Program-made: the position numbers and the translations under genes
The notes under the pieces: model-generated
The model's input: the letters and a program-made list of their open reading frames with translations, nothing else
Told to the model about the DNA's origin: nothing
The model's database searches: none
Shown here: positions 46,430 through 57,556 of the stretch, piece by piece
Layout of the letters: each line of letters opens with the position of its first letter
Position numbering within the stretch: the first letter of the stretch is position 1
Assembly: GCA_016271365.2 (NCBI GenBank)
Contig: CM057458.1
Coordinates: forward strand, 195,768,501-195,832,500
Source: Neoceratodus forsteri
Lineage: Eukaryota > Chordata > Ceratodontiformes > Ceratodontidae
Length of the DNA: 64,000 nt
Reading direction: 5' to 3'

Positions 46430-47387
46430 AACAGTAAATGCTACGCCTTCAAATGGAAGAGATTTTCCATTTGGTGTCAGGGTAAGGGCCTTGATCCTTC
46501 CTCCTGTTCCCTGGCGAGCATATTGGACTACCTGTGGTCCCTTTCTCAGCAAGGGCTTAGGTCGACGACCCTTAAGATGCACCTGGCAGCCATCTCTGCT
46601 TACCGGGCATGGGCCGGGGAGCAGTCGGTGGCGCAGGAGAAGGTGGTCTGGTGCTTTTCAAAGGCCTTGACCACATTTCCTCCGGTCGGAGAACCTCCAC
46701 CTCTGTGGGATCTACTGCTGGTACTGGCAAAAGCTCATGGGCACCATTCGAACCAATGCACAGGTGTGATCTCTCTCACCTGTCGTGGAAGACCACTTCT
46801 TGGTGGTTATCCGTCAGCCAGAAGGATGGGAGAGCTCCAGGCGCTTTCCATCGAGTCTCCTTACCTGGTCTTCCACAGGGACAAGGTTGTCCTGCGCCCC
46901 CACCCGAAATTCCTTCCAAAGGCGGTGTCGGAGTTTCACCTTAACCAGGTGTTGACTCTGCCGGTGTTCTACCCCAGTCACACCTCGGAGGCCGAATATA
47001 GGCTCCATACTCTGGACCCTAGAAGGGCGCTCGCTTACTACAAGGAGCGCACGGCTGGGATTCGGGGAGAGGTTCGCCATCTGTTTGTCACCTACGCTGA
47101 AACCGCACCTGGCAGACCTGCAGCCAAACGGGCAATAAGCAGGTGGGTCACTTCCTGCATAGATCTCTGCTATAAGTTGGTGGGCATGGAGCCTCCCAGA
47201 GGATAAGAGCTCATTCTACCCGCCATACTGCTGCATCAGTGGCTGCTTCCAGTGACGTCCCTATCCAGGAAATCAGCAGGGCTGCTACCTGGAAGTCAGC
47301 ACACACCTTCATCACCCATTACCACATCGACCTTGAGTCACGCCGGGATGCTGGTTTTGGGGCCTCGGTTCTCAGTCTCTATTCCTA
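46430..47387 (+). pseudogene. DIRS-3 tyrosine recombinase with intact catalytic boxes
   Basis: Core-binding words 'GLRSTTLKMHLAAISAYRAW' near 46553-46612, box I 'SARRMGELQAL' near 46814-46846, 'LVFHRDKVVLRPHPKFLPKA' near 46862-46922 with a conserved lysine, and 'RLHTLDPRRALAYY' near 46998-47040. After a frame change near 47200, box II reads R-A-H-S-T-R near 47208-47226, then 'AATWKSAHTFITHYHIDLES' near 47283-47342 with the tyrosine nucleophile. Arg, His, Arg, His and Tyr are all present, in contrast to DIRS-1. A few frame changes remain, so it is not an open gene. Confidence 0.85.
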
Positions 47388-47439
47388 AGTAGGGGTGTAT
47401 GCTTGCCTCCCTCCTCCCGGAGAACTGCTAGGAGTCTGC

Positions 47440-47560
47440 CAATAAGTGTGGATGAACAACATATCTATGTCCCTAGTACAGGTTACTCACCTGTAACAGG
47501 AGTTCTAGGAATGGTATATGTTGTTCATCTACACGACCCACCCGACCTCCCCGGCTTCGA
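47440..47560. repeat. DIRS-3 internal complementary region
   Basis: A near-palindrome: agtgtggatgaacaacatat ... ctatgtccctagtacaggtt ... atatgttgttcatctacac. It is complementary to the left and right ends joined, which gives the circle junction. Confidence 0.88.
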
Positions 47561-47898
47561 CGTACAACCTAAGCTTCCAGCGGGCCAGATCTGGTGTCAT
47601 GGGGCGGAGCCGAGTGTTTTACCACCCGGGTGGGTGGGAGGAGCCAGCTTGAAGACCTTCCAGCAAGGATACCTGCCAGTAAGTGTGGATGAACAACATA
47701 TACCATTCCTAGAACTCCTGTTACAGGTGAGTAACCTGTATTTTTTTGCATCTCTTTCTGCTCCTGGACTTAAAAATGGGGGAGGGGGAATTGCATAAAT
47801 GGCACTCACTATTTTAGCACCCCCCAAATTCTGCACCCCCTCCCGAATGTAGGACAATTTGGCTTACACGTGTTGGCAAAGATCAGAGAAAAATGTCA

Positions 47899-48255
47899 TT
47901 GAAATGAATGGGCCCTCATTCATTTCAATGGGATTTTTTCTCCTGGGCATAACTTTATCTTTTGATATTTTTGAGCGACACTTGTGTTTGTGAGAGGGGA
48001 TCGAAATGACTCTTTGACAGCAAAAAGTAGAAAAAAAAATATCAAATGGTAACAAAGTTATGCATATGAGGAAAAAAAATACGCCTGTGCATTCCTTTCT
48101 AACCTTTTGATATTTTTTCTGCCTTTTGTTGTCGATGTGTCATTTAGATCCCCTCTCACAAACACAAGTACTGTCATTAAAAATATCAAAAGATAAGAAA
48201 GTTATGCCCAGGAGAAAAAATACCAATGAAATGAATGGGGGCCCATTCATTTCAA
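47899..48255. mobile_element. Fold-back element with about 165-bp arms
   Basis: The left arm 47899-48066 and right arm about 48085-48255 pair over most of their length. Shared words are 'ttgaaatgaatggg', 'ttttttctcctgggcataac', 'tatcttttgatattttt' and 'acttgtgtttgtgagagggg'. Each arm also holds a small inner inverted repeat (tgaaatgaatggg...ccattcatttca). The loop is about 20 bp. No coding capacity. A MITE of unknown class. Confidence 0.88.
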
Positions 48256-49418
48256 GTGTCCACATGCTGTTGATCACGTTTTAGTTTTGCTTGTGATACA
48301 TTATCATTTTTATAGTTTATATCTGCAGATCATTTATTTTTGCAAAGTTGTATTTGATTTTCAAGCATGTGTTATGTTTGGTGCAAAGTATATGAAACAG
48401 TTATGAGTTGTTGTTTGTAAAAGTCTCCTTGGTCTTGAATAACTTTCTGAGACCACAGTGTTTATGTAATGTTTAATATACTATCCTCTCAAATTTACTG
48501 TATTGGGAATATATGGTTTGTTGTGCGTGGTGTGGTGTGGTGTGTGCAGAATGTGTTTGCTATATTTGTTGTGTGTTGTGGTTGTGTGGCGTGTGCAGGT
48601 GTGTGTGTGTGTGCATGGGGGTGTGGTATGGTGTATGTACACACATATGTGTGGGTGGAGCGTGGCATGGGGCAGTTGTTATGTGGCTAGAACACTTAGT
48701 TTTCACATATAGTGTGCATTTATTTCCTTCTATTAGTTGTCAGTGGGTGGATTTCACACTGTCACATTTTCAACTGCTCATATTAAGATGCATATCTCAT
48801 TTACTTGGGGGTCATTAAAGGGTGTAATTCCTTTGGGTTTCATTTAGATTGCTTAGACTGATTCTGTGCATTTTGTTATACACAGACTCTGTGTTGAAAT
48901 CTGCATTTATCAGGCTCATGGTCTCGTTTTCTTGGGGGTCCTTGACAAGGATTTTTTTTTACACTTACAAGTGATACTTTCATGCATCATGTTTATATGT
49001 GTAGGTTAATTTGAGGCTTGATTTCAACTTGCAGTTATACCTAATTTCAGGATTTTGTCTCTCATTATCTGTCCTTTAATATACCAGGACAATTGGAATG
49101 TAAGTTGTAAGCTCATCTTACATGTATTAGGAGAATGCCACTCCAAGGTTTTTTTTTTTTTTATCACTAGAATGCTTTCTTGGCATACTGAGACATTTTA
49201 AAATTTATGTGACAAGAACTCTCTGGCTGTAGAGAATTCTTGATAACCTTTGCCCTTCTGAGGCTCCTCAGTTTAAGGCATACTGGTGTTAATTAGCTTC
49301 TCTGACGTAATCTTCTATTATGTTTTAAATGTATATGTTAAACCAATGAGAATTATTTCTGCTTTTCTATATAATCTGGTGTTAATAGTATGGGATATTT
49401 GAAAAAACTGCCACAAAG
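48256..49418. other. AT-rich non-coding DNA with a (GT)n patch
   Basis: GT-rich tracts at 48520-48660 produce low-complexity Cys/Val open frames that are not genes. No element recognised. Confidence 0.5.
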
Positions 49419-49520
49419 CTTCTGAAGAAGGACCTGGTTGGTTCGAAAGCTAAAGCATTTTGTTCTTTTCTGTAACATCCATGTTGGTCCAATAAAAAGT
49501 ATCAAATCATTTGTTTCTGG
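49419..49520 (+). ncRNA. Hammerhead-ribozyme-like core in a repeat tail
   Basis: CTGAAGA at 49422-49428 is followed by GGACC-TGGTT-GGTTC at 49430-49444, which can form a 5-bp helix II with a 5-nt loop, then GAAA at 49445-49448. This is the order of the hammerhead core. Helix III and the cleavage base after it are poor (A where U is needed), so it is probably decayed. The downstream words 'ccaataaaaagtatcaaat' and 'tttctggatctg' also occur near 30090, so it belongs to a dispersed repeat. Confidence 0.45.
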
Positions 49521-49655
49521 ATCTGTATTGGGAATAAAAATATAGGTAGCATATGCAGTAGTGCAGTTGGAAAAGCTGGACTAGGAGGAATGTTTTTTCT
49601 CTAGAACCAAAACTGCAGAATGGTGCCAAAAGAGTTCCTAGGAAAGTGGTGAGTT

Positions 49656-49680
<25 letters not shown>
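49656..49680. repeat. (GT)n microsatellite
   Basis: Uninterrupted GT run of about 12 units. Confidence 0.95.
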
Positions 49681-49688
<8 letters not shown>

Positions 49689-49771
49689 TTGACTGACTGC
49701 TTCAGTAAGTCTGGGGCAAACAAGAAGAAAAACTTTCTTGGGCAAAAGTCGCCCTTCCAGCTGGGTGTGCA

Positions 49772-50165
49772 CATGAAAAAAGTCTCAAAGCCGCACTAGA
49801 TTCCAGCACCACCTACCACAAAGGTAGACCACAAGCTCAGCAAATGAAAGCAGTTTATTAATGCAAAATATGTAAAGGCAGAATAAAAGTGCAAACCTCA
49901 TAAAGTGCTGATGCACAGACCTAGGAACAACAGGCAGGGCCCCACTGACTTAGACCGGTTCTACCCTAAGGCTTCCTCAGCAAGTGTCACACACACTCAT
50001 ATCCTCCCATATTTGAATGCAATTCTTAAAGTGATAGTGCACATAAGTAAATAGCGAATAATAAATACATAAAATAACTCATAAATACCACAACTACAAA
50101 TGTATAAAAAACCTAGAACACCTAAAATAAATACATATGAAAAAAAAAATAAAGCTTATATTAAC
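49772..50165 (-). mobile_element. Penelope-associated repeat, copy A
   Basis: The reverse complement aligns along its length with 59490-59882. Shared words are 'catatgtaaaggcag'-type and 'gcagggccccactgac'. It contains on the minus strand a hammerhead-like core: CTGAGGA at 49980-49974, a short GCC/GGT helix, then GAAC. It carries no ORF and abuts the start of the CR1 at 50232. Confidence 0.75.
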
Positions 50166-50288
50166 AGAACAGGGTAAAATGCTGTTCAGACTGTCACAGT
50201 TTGAAACCGTTAAATTTGGTATACCTGTCATAAGGGAGGCCCACAGGAAGGAGGCAGAGGACACCACAAGGAAAGGAAGCAGCTCCTG

Positions 50289-50780
50289 GTGGGGGACTCA
50301 ATTATTAGGGGGATAGAACTGGGGGGAGCTGGGAAAACTGAAGTAAGATGCCTGCCTGGTGCCATGGCTTGGAGAGACAGGAAGCGCATCCTTAGCATCA
50401 CGAGAACAGCTGCACGGGAGTCTGAGCTGGACGTCATTGTCCACCTAGAGACAAATGACTTGGCTCATCATGAGATTAGAGCAGTGCAGAAGGACTTTGT
50501 AGAATTGGGGAGGGGCCTAAGACAAGTAGCACACACAATATCCTTCTCTGAGGTGCTGCCTGTCAATGGCATGAGTGAGGCGAGGGTACTTTGCACCATG
50601 CAGTTTAATGAGTGGTTGAAACAATGGTGTGGAGCACAGGGGTTTGGCTTCATTGAGGACTGGGGTTCCACCTGGAGGGACACCAGCCTATACTGGCAGG
50701 ATGGTCTGCATCTGTCCAGGAAGGGAACAAGTCTTTTGAGCAGTCTGTTTAAATGCTTCATTGGCAAGCTTTTAAACTAG
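50289..50780 (+). pseudogene. CR1 ORF1, SGNH-esterase domain, 5'-truncated
   Basis: The open frame reads MGDSIIRGIELGGAG, with G-D-S-I as the block I nucleophile serine. 'VIVHLETNDLAHHE' is block III, normally GTND, and 'YWQDGLHLSRKG' near the end carries the Asp/His pair of block V. It ends with TAG at 50778-50780. CR1 ORF1 proteins carry such an esterase after an N-terminal coiled coil and zinc knuckle. Here that N-terminal part is absent because the element is 5'-truncated. The catalytic triad residues are retained. Confidence 0.8.
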
Positions 50781-50874
50781 TCAAGGGGGAGGCACTGATA
50801 AGCAGCAGGAAAATCCCAGCCTCTCCCTACAAAACAGGGTACTAAATGAGAAAAAGACCAAGGTAGAAAGGTCA

Positions 50875-51799
50875 GTGGGGGATGCTGCAGAAGAAGGTAA
50901 AGCCATCAAAAAATGGAGAGCAATGAGTACCAGTGCCCGTAGTGTGAGTAACAAGCTTCCTGAATTAGTGGCCTTGATGGAGGAGGAACATCTGGATATC
51001 GTGGCAGTCACAGAAACATGGTACACACAAAACCATGACTGGGACATAAACATACCAGGATACACTATCTACAGGAGAGACAGGGAGGGTAAAGGAGGAG
51101 GAGGAGTAGCTCTTTACATAAGGGAAGGAATCAAAGCAACAGAACAAAAGGGAAAACAGGGAGGAGAAGAAGCACTGTGGGTAAATTTGGAGAGCGGCAA
51201 TGGCACCACAATCCGCACAGGGGTTGTATACAGACCCCTCTCTCAGGGGAGGAAATGGACAAGGAAATGATAGAAAGAATACTTAGAATGGCAGAAAAGG
51301 GGAGATATTGCTGATGGTCTATGGGTGATCTGAATATGCCAGATATTAACTGGAGTGCAGTTGTAGCAGCCACTTGAAGAGTGGGGTTATTCTAGATGCC
51401 CTACAGGGGGCATGCCTTAGACAACTAGTATTGGAGCCCACTCGAGAGGGAGCAATCTTAGACCTGGTTCTCTCAAATGGAGATGAAGAGAGGATCACAG
51501 ATGTAGAAGTGGGTAGCCATCTGGGAACTAGCGACCATCGAACAGTATGGTTCACAATAAACACAGCAATAGAGTCAAGCCATACAAAGGCAAAAGTACA
51601 GGACTTTAGGAGGGCTGACTTTGCCAAAATGGGTGAGTGCCTAAGGAATGCACTAGCAAATGGGCAGGAAGGAGGGGTGGAAGAACAATGGGGAATAATA
51701 AAAACTGCCATCACAGAGGTAACAAGCCTTTGTGTGAAGCAAATAAACAAAACAAAAGATGTAAGAAAGCACTATGGTTCTCAAAGGAAGTGGCAGTGA
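50875..51799 (+). pseudogene. CR1 ORF2, apurinic-type endonuclease, broken
   Basis: 'SARSVSNKLPELVALMEEEH' near 50935-50995 stands at the N-terminal asparagine block (the Asn reads Ser), 'LDIVAVTETWYTQ' near 50990-51030 carries the metal-binding glutamate, 'YRRDREGKGGGGVALYIREG' near 51070-51130 follows, 'GAILDLVLSNGDEERITDVE' near 51448-51508 and 'HLGTSDHRTVWF' near 51518-51554 give the S-D-H end of the nuclease. A stop and frame change occur at 51268-51374. The nuclease nicks target DNA to prime reverse transcription. Confidence 0.82.
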
Positions 51800-52010
51800 A
51801 GGTTCAAGAGAAAAAGAAAGCATTCAGTAAGTATAAGGAATCACAGAAGGAGCAGGACAGAGAACTGTATCAGTTAAAGCAGAAGGAAGCTGGGAAGGCA
51901 GTCACAACAGCAAAGGCCCAAACCGAGGAAAAGATAGCCAGCTCAGTTAAGAAGGGGATAAAACCTTTTATAGGTACATCGGGGAGCAAAGAAAGACCAA
52001 GGAAGGGTTA

Positions 52011-53689
52011 GTGAGGCTTAATAAAGAGGAGGGAGGGTGGGCAGAGGGTGACTGTGAAAAGGCAGAGATACTAAGCAAATATTTTTGCTCAGTATTTACA
52101 AGGGAAGTGGGGGAGGTATCTAAAACAAACAGTAGAAACACTCTGGATACAGAAGTTGATACCAGCCCATTTACAGAAGAAAGGGTTCTGAAAGAACTCT
52201 TAAAACTGAAGGTGGACAAAGCAATGGGGCCTGATGGGATTCATACCAGAATTCTAAAAGAACTAAGGGTAGAACTAGTGACACCACTGACTACCCTCTA
52301 ACAAATCATGGGAGGATGGGGTGGTACCCGAGGACTGGAGAAGGGCAGATGTGATTTCCCCTTCACAAAAGTGGGAGTAAGACAGAAGCAGGAAACTACA
52401 GACCTGTTAGTTTAACCTCAGTGGTAGGGAAAATGATGGAATCACTTCTGAAGGAAAGGATTGTTGAGTATCTAGAGGCTAGAGGGCAGGGACCCAAGGC
52501 AGCATGGATTCACAGCGGGAAGGTCATGCCAGACAAATCTGATAGATTTCTTTGACTGGGTGACCAAAGTAGTAGATCAGGAGGGGCTGTGGACATGGCC
52601 TACCTAGACTTTAGCAAGGCATTTGACACAGTCCCACACAAAAGATTAATATACAAGTTAGCCAGCCTGAGAGTGGGTCCCAAGATGACAGCCTGGGTAA
52701 AGAATTGGCTGGAGAATAGGACACATAGAGTAATAGTAAATGGAGTCCACTCTGAAGAAAGGGGGGTTACTAGTGGGGTACCGCAGGGTTCAGTACTAAG
52801 ACCGGTCCTCTTCAATGTCTTTATAAGCGACATTGCAGAGAGACTGGAAAGAAAAGTATGTCTCTTTGCAGATGATACTGAGATCTGCATCAGAGTTGAT
52901 GCACAAGGTGGGGTGGAAAGGATGAAAAGGGACTTGGCAAGGTTAGAGGAATTGTCAAATGTATGGCAGCTTAGATTCAATGCTAAGAAGTGCAAGGTAA
53001 TGCACCTGGGAAACAAAAACCAAGGGGAAGAGTACACAATGGGGGGTGAGATACTAACAACAACAAAAATGGAAAGGGCCCTGAGGGTAGTCATATCAGA
53101 TGACCAAAAGGTGGGCAAGCAATGTGAGAGGGCAGCAAGGAGGGCTGGGGGGATACTGGGATGCATAGGGAGAGGCATCACCAGTAGAAAACAGGAAGTT
53201 ATTATCCCTCTGTACAGACAGTTGGTGAGACCCCATCTGGAGTTCTGCGTGCAGTTCTGGAGACCCAGTCTCCGCAAAGACATAGACAGGATGGAAGCTG
53301 TCCAGAGGAGGGCAACTAAAATGGTGCAGGGTCTGCACCGGAAGACATATGAAGAGAGACTTAAGGAGCTAAATATGTATAGCCTCGAGGAAAGGAGGGA
53401 GAGGGGGGACATGATAGAAACTTTCCAGTACCTCAAGGGAATCAACAAAGTCAAGAGGGTAGCATCTTTCAAAAAAGAGGTGTGCAAGAACAAGGGGCAC
53501 AATTTGAAGATAGAAGGGGGCAGCTCAGAAGTGAATTTAAGGAAGTATTTTTTCACAGAGAGGGATGTGGATGCATGGAACGACCTTCCGGAGGAGGTTG
53601 TGGAGTCAAAAACAGTGGTGGAATTCAAGCATGCATGGGACAGTCATAAGGCAATTCTAGGGGTTGGGGGTAGGCTGCTGGTTAACTAG
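52011..53689 (+). pseudogene. CR1 ORF2, reverse transcriptase
   Basis: 'KLKVDKAMGPDGIHTRILKE' near 52205-52262 leads to a broken part at 52300-52588. Then comes a 366-codon open frame beginning 'MAYLDFSKAFDTVPHKRLIY' (motif A), 'TSGVPQGSVLRPVLFNVFIS' near 52772-52830 (motif B) and 'KVCLFADDTEICIRVD' near 52856-52900 (motif C with both Asp). Typical CR1 thumb words follow: 'NAKKCKVMHLGNKNQG' and 'RRATKMVQGLHRKTYEERLK'. The end is TAG at 53687-53689. Confidence 0.9.
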
Positions 53690-53777
53690 GATCTGCAGCT
53701 TATCCAGTAGGTAGGGAAATGGGCAGACTGGGTGGGCCAAGCGGTCCTTATCTGCCGTCAAAATCTATGTTTCTATG

Positions 53778-56700
53778 TAAAAGAAAATGTGTGGGGAACT
53801 TGAATCAAAAATGTATGTATTCCAATTTTAAAAAGTTCTTTAGAAGGACTGTATTATTGTTACTTTTGCTCTCTGGTTCAGTCCATCCTCATCCTGGCCC
53901 TTTCCAAGGATATGCTCAGGAAAGGACTGTCAGCTTTGCAATTAGTATTGTTCCTCTCAATATTCAGAGTCTTGTAGCTACTGTAAATGGTCATTATTTG
54001 AAGCCTGGCTAGTTCAGCATGATTTCGATATTATTACACTATACGAGACATGGTTAACAAACAAGATTATTAACAACAAAATATCCCTTCCTAACTATAA
54101 CATCTTCAGGAGGGACAGAATGGGCAAGAGGGTTGGGGGGGCTTGTAGTTTATTCCAAGGTTAAGTTTAGGGCCCGTGAGATCACCCCTAGCCAAACGAC
54201 ACAGGCTGTGAGGTGATTTCAGTGGATATTCCGCTTGGCTTGGATAGATATCTCACCATCACTTCAATTTAATTCCCACCTGGTTTGTCTAAACAAGGTT
54301 TACATCATATATCTGAGTTTCAGAAATCACTGTTAACTAATAGAGAGCGGATTCTGATGGATGACTTTAATCTTAATTGGAGTGCTGATCCGAATCTGCC
54401 TATGGTTGAACTATTTCAGGAGCTGGGTGTTCAACAGTTAATATCACAGGTTACAAGATTCGGTCATAAGGGTGCTGGAGGGGGAGGTCTGATACTGGAC
54501 TAGATTGTGATCACTCACCCCACCAGGATAGCTGACTCTGGAAATCTTGCCTAATGTGACTATTGACCACTGCCCGACATTCTGTTTGTGATCATCTAAA
54601 CAAATTCACAGCCCCCCCCTCCCCCCGGTTATATAGAAACTAGGAATCTTAAAAGGATTTCAACAGAAACTATGAATGTGGCCTGTGAGCTGGTTGATGG
54701 GACCAGTATCGAAAAATCTCAGGATATAGATCAAATGTTAGATAGATTCTCTGCTTTATTTAATCAGGTTGTTAACCAGCTAGCCCCCAAAAAAAAAGGA
54801 CAAGAATTAGATCTAATAAAAAAGAAGGGGTTACCAGAGATCCTTGATGAGATATAGAGACAAAGCTTGGGAAGCATTTAAGACGAGTCATGATCCTAAC
54901 CATTTGCTTGAGTATAAGATTCTTAGGCATAGAATCAAGTCAGCTATCAGGAAAGCAAAGACTGATTTTTTTTTTATAAATAGTTGTCATCTTTGGGTAA
55001 TCCCAAGCAAACCTGGCAAACAGTCATTTAAAGAGGACCTTCCCCAGTCACTTTGACTTTCTGACTTTCATGCATTAATTACCCCTTCTTGCATTGATTC
55101 TGGAACTGTATTTCATTACTGTCTGCTGCAGTTAGTTTTGGCATTCTGAGCTGCTAAAACTGCGGGGTGTACCACAGCTTCTATAGCAAGCCTGGTGTTG
55201 CCCAGGGTTATACTGCTGATATCATTGTAGGGCAGAGTCAATTTCACACTTAAAAACATACTGACAGGGCATTTAGATTTGGCATAATGCATTGCTAACA
55301 GGGTGTCTTGGAAAAGGGGGAACATAGCATGTACACAGTACTGGTAGGTTTTACTTGCAACATTGTTGCAATTGCATGGTACTGCACAGTGCGAGTCACT
55401 CCTCTGTCCTACAGTGATGTCGTAAGGAGCTATCAGCCCAGCAGCTGAACAGCAAATGCAAGTGCAGCATGGCTCAAAAACAAATCTAAATTATGGAAGG
55501 CAGAGTAAACCTTGGCCAGAAATAACAGATGCATACACCTTTTCAGGTCTAGTACTACTGCATACAATGACTACAAGCTGTAACGTTTTGGACCATCAGG
55601 GAAGGTCCTCTTTAATGGGAAGGAACATCAATGAGTCAGTGATTTCCCTACAGAAAGGGGATCACTTGGTAAGTAACTCAATTCAAGTATCTACATTGTT
55701 CAATGAGTTTTCTGGGAGACTTAATTAAGTTCCATCAAAATTTGGCACCTAACACAAATTTGTCCACTGATGACGAAGGAACCAGGGATCATCCTCATTT
55801 TTATTTTCATGCCGTAACTCCAGAAATAATGACTTCTTATATTCTTAAATATAATCCCAAGCCAATTATGGGACAAGATATAATTGATTATAGATTCCTT
55901 AAGTTAGGTATAAAAGTGTTGGCCACTCCATTGTCAGTTCTGTTTAAATTTTTACTTTGCAATAACGTCTTTCCTGAGATTTGAAAGTCAGTTGTCATCA
56001 AGCCAGTTTTTAAAACCAGTAGTAGGAATATGTTCTTGAATTATAGACCTGTTTCGCTGTTGGCACCTATGTCCAAAATTCTTGAATGAATTTTTGTTGA
56101 TCAGTTTCAAGATTTTTTGGTTAAATATAATTTGTTGTCCAATTGTCAGCATGGATTCAGGAGAAACCATAACACAGAGACTGCCTTGATGGGGTTCACA
56201 AGCGGTGTGCGGAGTGCCCTGGATTTGGGTCACACTGTCGCCGCAGTGTTTGTGGACCTCACCAAGGCTGTCGATCTGGTTAATCATTCATAGTTATTGG
56301 AATCTCTGAAAGAAGTTCATATCTCTGGTGATGCCATTCTTTGGTTATCAGACTACGTGCGTAATAGGGACCATAAGACTATCATTGCAGATACTTGTTC
56401 TGAATCTCTTCCAATTTCGTGCGGGGTGCCACAGTGCTCAATTTTGGGCCCTTTACTTTTTTCCCTTTTTATGAATGCTGCTCCTAGTGTATGTGTTGGG
56501 TCTAGAATAATCCTATACGCAGATAATGCGGTCATGTATGCAGAGGGTCCCAACCCCGACTGTGCGTTAGTCAAGGTCCAACATGACTTCGAAAAACCGC
56601 AAAGCTGGCTGTGTTCCCGTAATGTAGTTCTTAAATCATCAAAGGCCAAGGCAATGGTTTTCACATGTTCCAGGAAACCAAGAAATGTTACATTTTCAAT

Positions 56701-57320
56701 AGTAGACTTACAAGGTAATGTGATAGAACTGGTGGATAGTTTTCATTATTTAGAGATCACCTTGGATTCTCATTTGTTCTGTGATAATCAGGTTAGTATA
56801 GTAATTAAGAAAATCCATCAGAGATTAGGACTACTCTTTAGAATAAAATATTTTCTTGTTCCAGAATCCAGAAGGCCAGTGGCACATAGTTTGTTGTAAA
56901 GCGTGTTTTGACTATGGGTTGATTATCTACTCAGGAACTAGTGAAAAAGTGTTACAGAAACGTAGAATTACTTACCACAGCATCTTATGGTTTATGACAG
57001 GTTTGCCATACAAAACTTACCACTGTATTTTGATCAGGGTAGCTAATTGTCCTTCATTTTTAGATAGAACAAAAATTGAATTGGGTATATTCCCTTTTAA
57101 GGGGACCTTGGGATGTCTGCCACCCACCATCCAAGATCTCTTTCTTAATTCTTATGGTTTAAAGAACACTAGGTCTCAGACCAGAGGGTTGTTTAGGATT
57201 CCCTTATATAAGAAAGTGGTAGGCCAAAGGTCAGTGATTTATAGGGCTACGGTATTTTTTAATAGCATTCCATCAGTAGTGACTAACTGTAGAATAGTGA
57301 GGGCATTTAAATATTGATTA
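53778..57320 (+). mobile_element. L2-like LINE with endonuclease and reverse transcriptase, broken
   Basis: The N-terminal part reads 'TVLLLLLLSGSVHPHPGPF' at about 53848-53904, then 'SIVPLNIQSLVATVNGHYLK' (endonuclease start). Fragments of the endonuclease continue to 54510 ('RERILMDDFNLNWS' near 54343-54384). The linker reads 'YNPKPIMGQDIIDYRFLKLG' near 55849-55908. RT motif A 'VFVDLTKAVDLVNHS' lies near 56248-56290, motif B 'CGVPQCSILGPLLF' near 56419-56460 with Gln-Cys where Gln-Gly is usual, and motif C 'LYADNAVMY' near 56512-56540 with the second Asp reading Asn. The stretch of about 55075-55545 does not fit the LINE and may be a secondary insertion. It starts directly at the CR1 end. 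Confidence 0.8.
53872..53901 (+). other. 2A-like motif before the LINE endonuclease
   Basis: Codes SGSVHPHPGP. Related LINEs carry 2A-like translational break peptides ending N-P-G-P at this place. Here Asn reads His, so activity is doubtful. Confidence 0.45.
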
Positions 57321-57556
57321 GTACAGTGGTTTTACACTTTATCTGAATATGAATGTTTTCAATAATATATAATATGAATGAATCAGTAAATTATATGTTG
57401 TAGTAAAGTTTGGTTTATTAGAATTATATGTATGTTATTGTAAAGTCCTGTATTTAGGAGTGTGTCCTTTTATATAAAACTTGTCGCTTGTGAAAACGGG
57501 CAGTTTGTCCATCTTGATGACAAGTATTAAAAATACAAAATAAAATTAAACTGTTA

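Larger units (their letters stand above)
41923..47740 (+). mobile_element. DIRS-3, best preserved DIRS element
   Basis: The left end (from ctagggacatggatatgttg, then aagtgtggatgaacaac complemented, cttgccggaaggtcttcaag, cacccacccgggtgg) matches the reverse complement of about 47590-47700. An internal complementary region at 47440-47560 contains the joined ends, with the junction 'gtaacctgta|ctagggacat' in complement. This fixes borders near 41923 and 47740. It has ORF1, RT/RNase H and recombinase in the standard order. It is GC-rich against AT-rich flanks. It lies in the intron after the host exon and in the same orientation as the gene. Confidence 0.92.
50232..53777 (+). mobile_element. CR1 LINE, nearly full length
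   Basis: Contains the esterase end of ORF1, then endonuclease and reverse transcriptase of ORF2, and ends at the CR1 end words 'tctatgtttctatg' at about 53764-53777. Only the far 5' part is missing. Frame breaks are few and the last ORF is 366 codons, so this is the youngest LINE in the window. The copies at 34466, 39905 and 41575 share its 3' tail. Confidence 0.92.

Noticed and set aside
48469..48818. Cys/Val-rich open frames
   Set aside because: They translate a GT-rich low-complexity tract.
52600..53628. 342-codon minus-strand open frame
   Set aside because: It is the mirror of the CR1 reverse transcriptase ORF on the + strand.
55116..55325. Minus-strand 69-codon frame in the suspected insertion of the L2-like LINE
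   Set aside because: No recognised domain, and the borders of the insertion could not be set.
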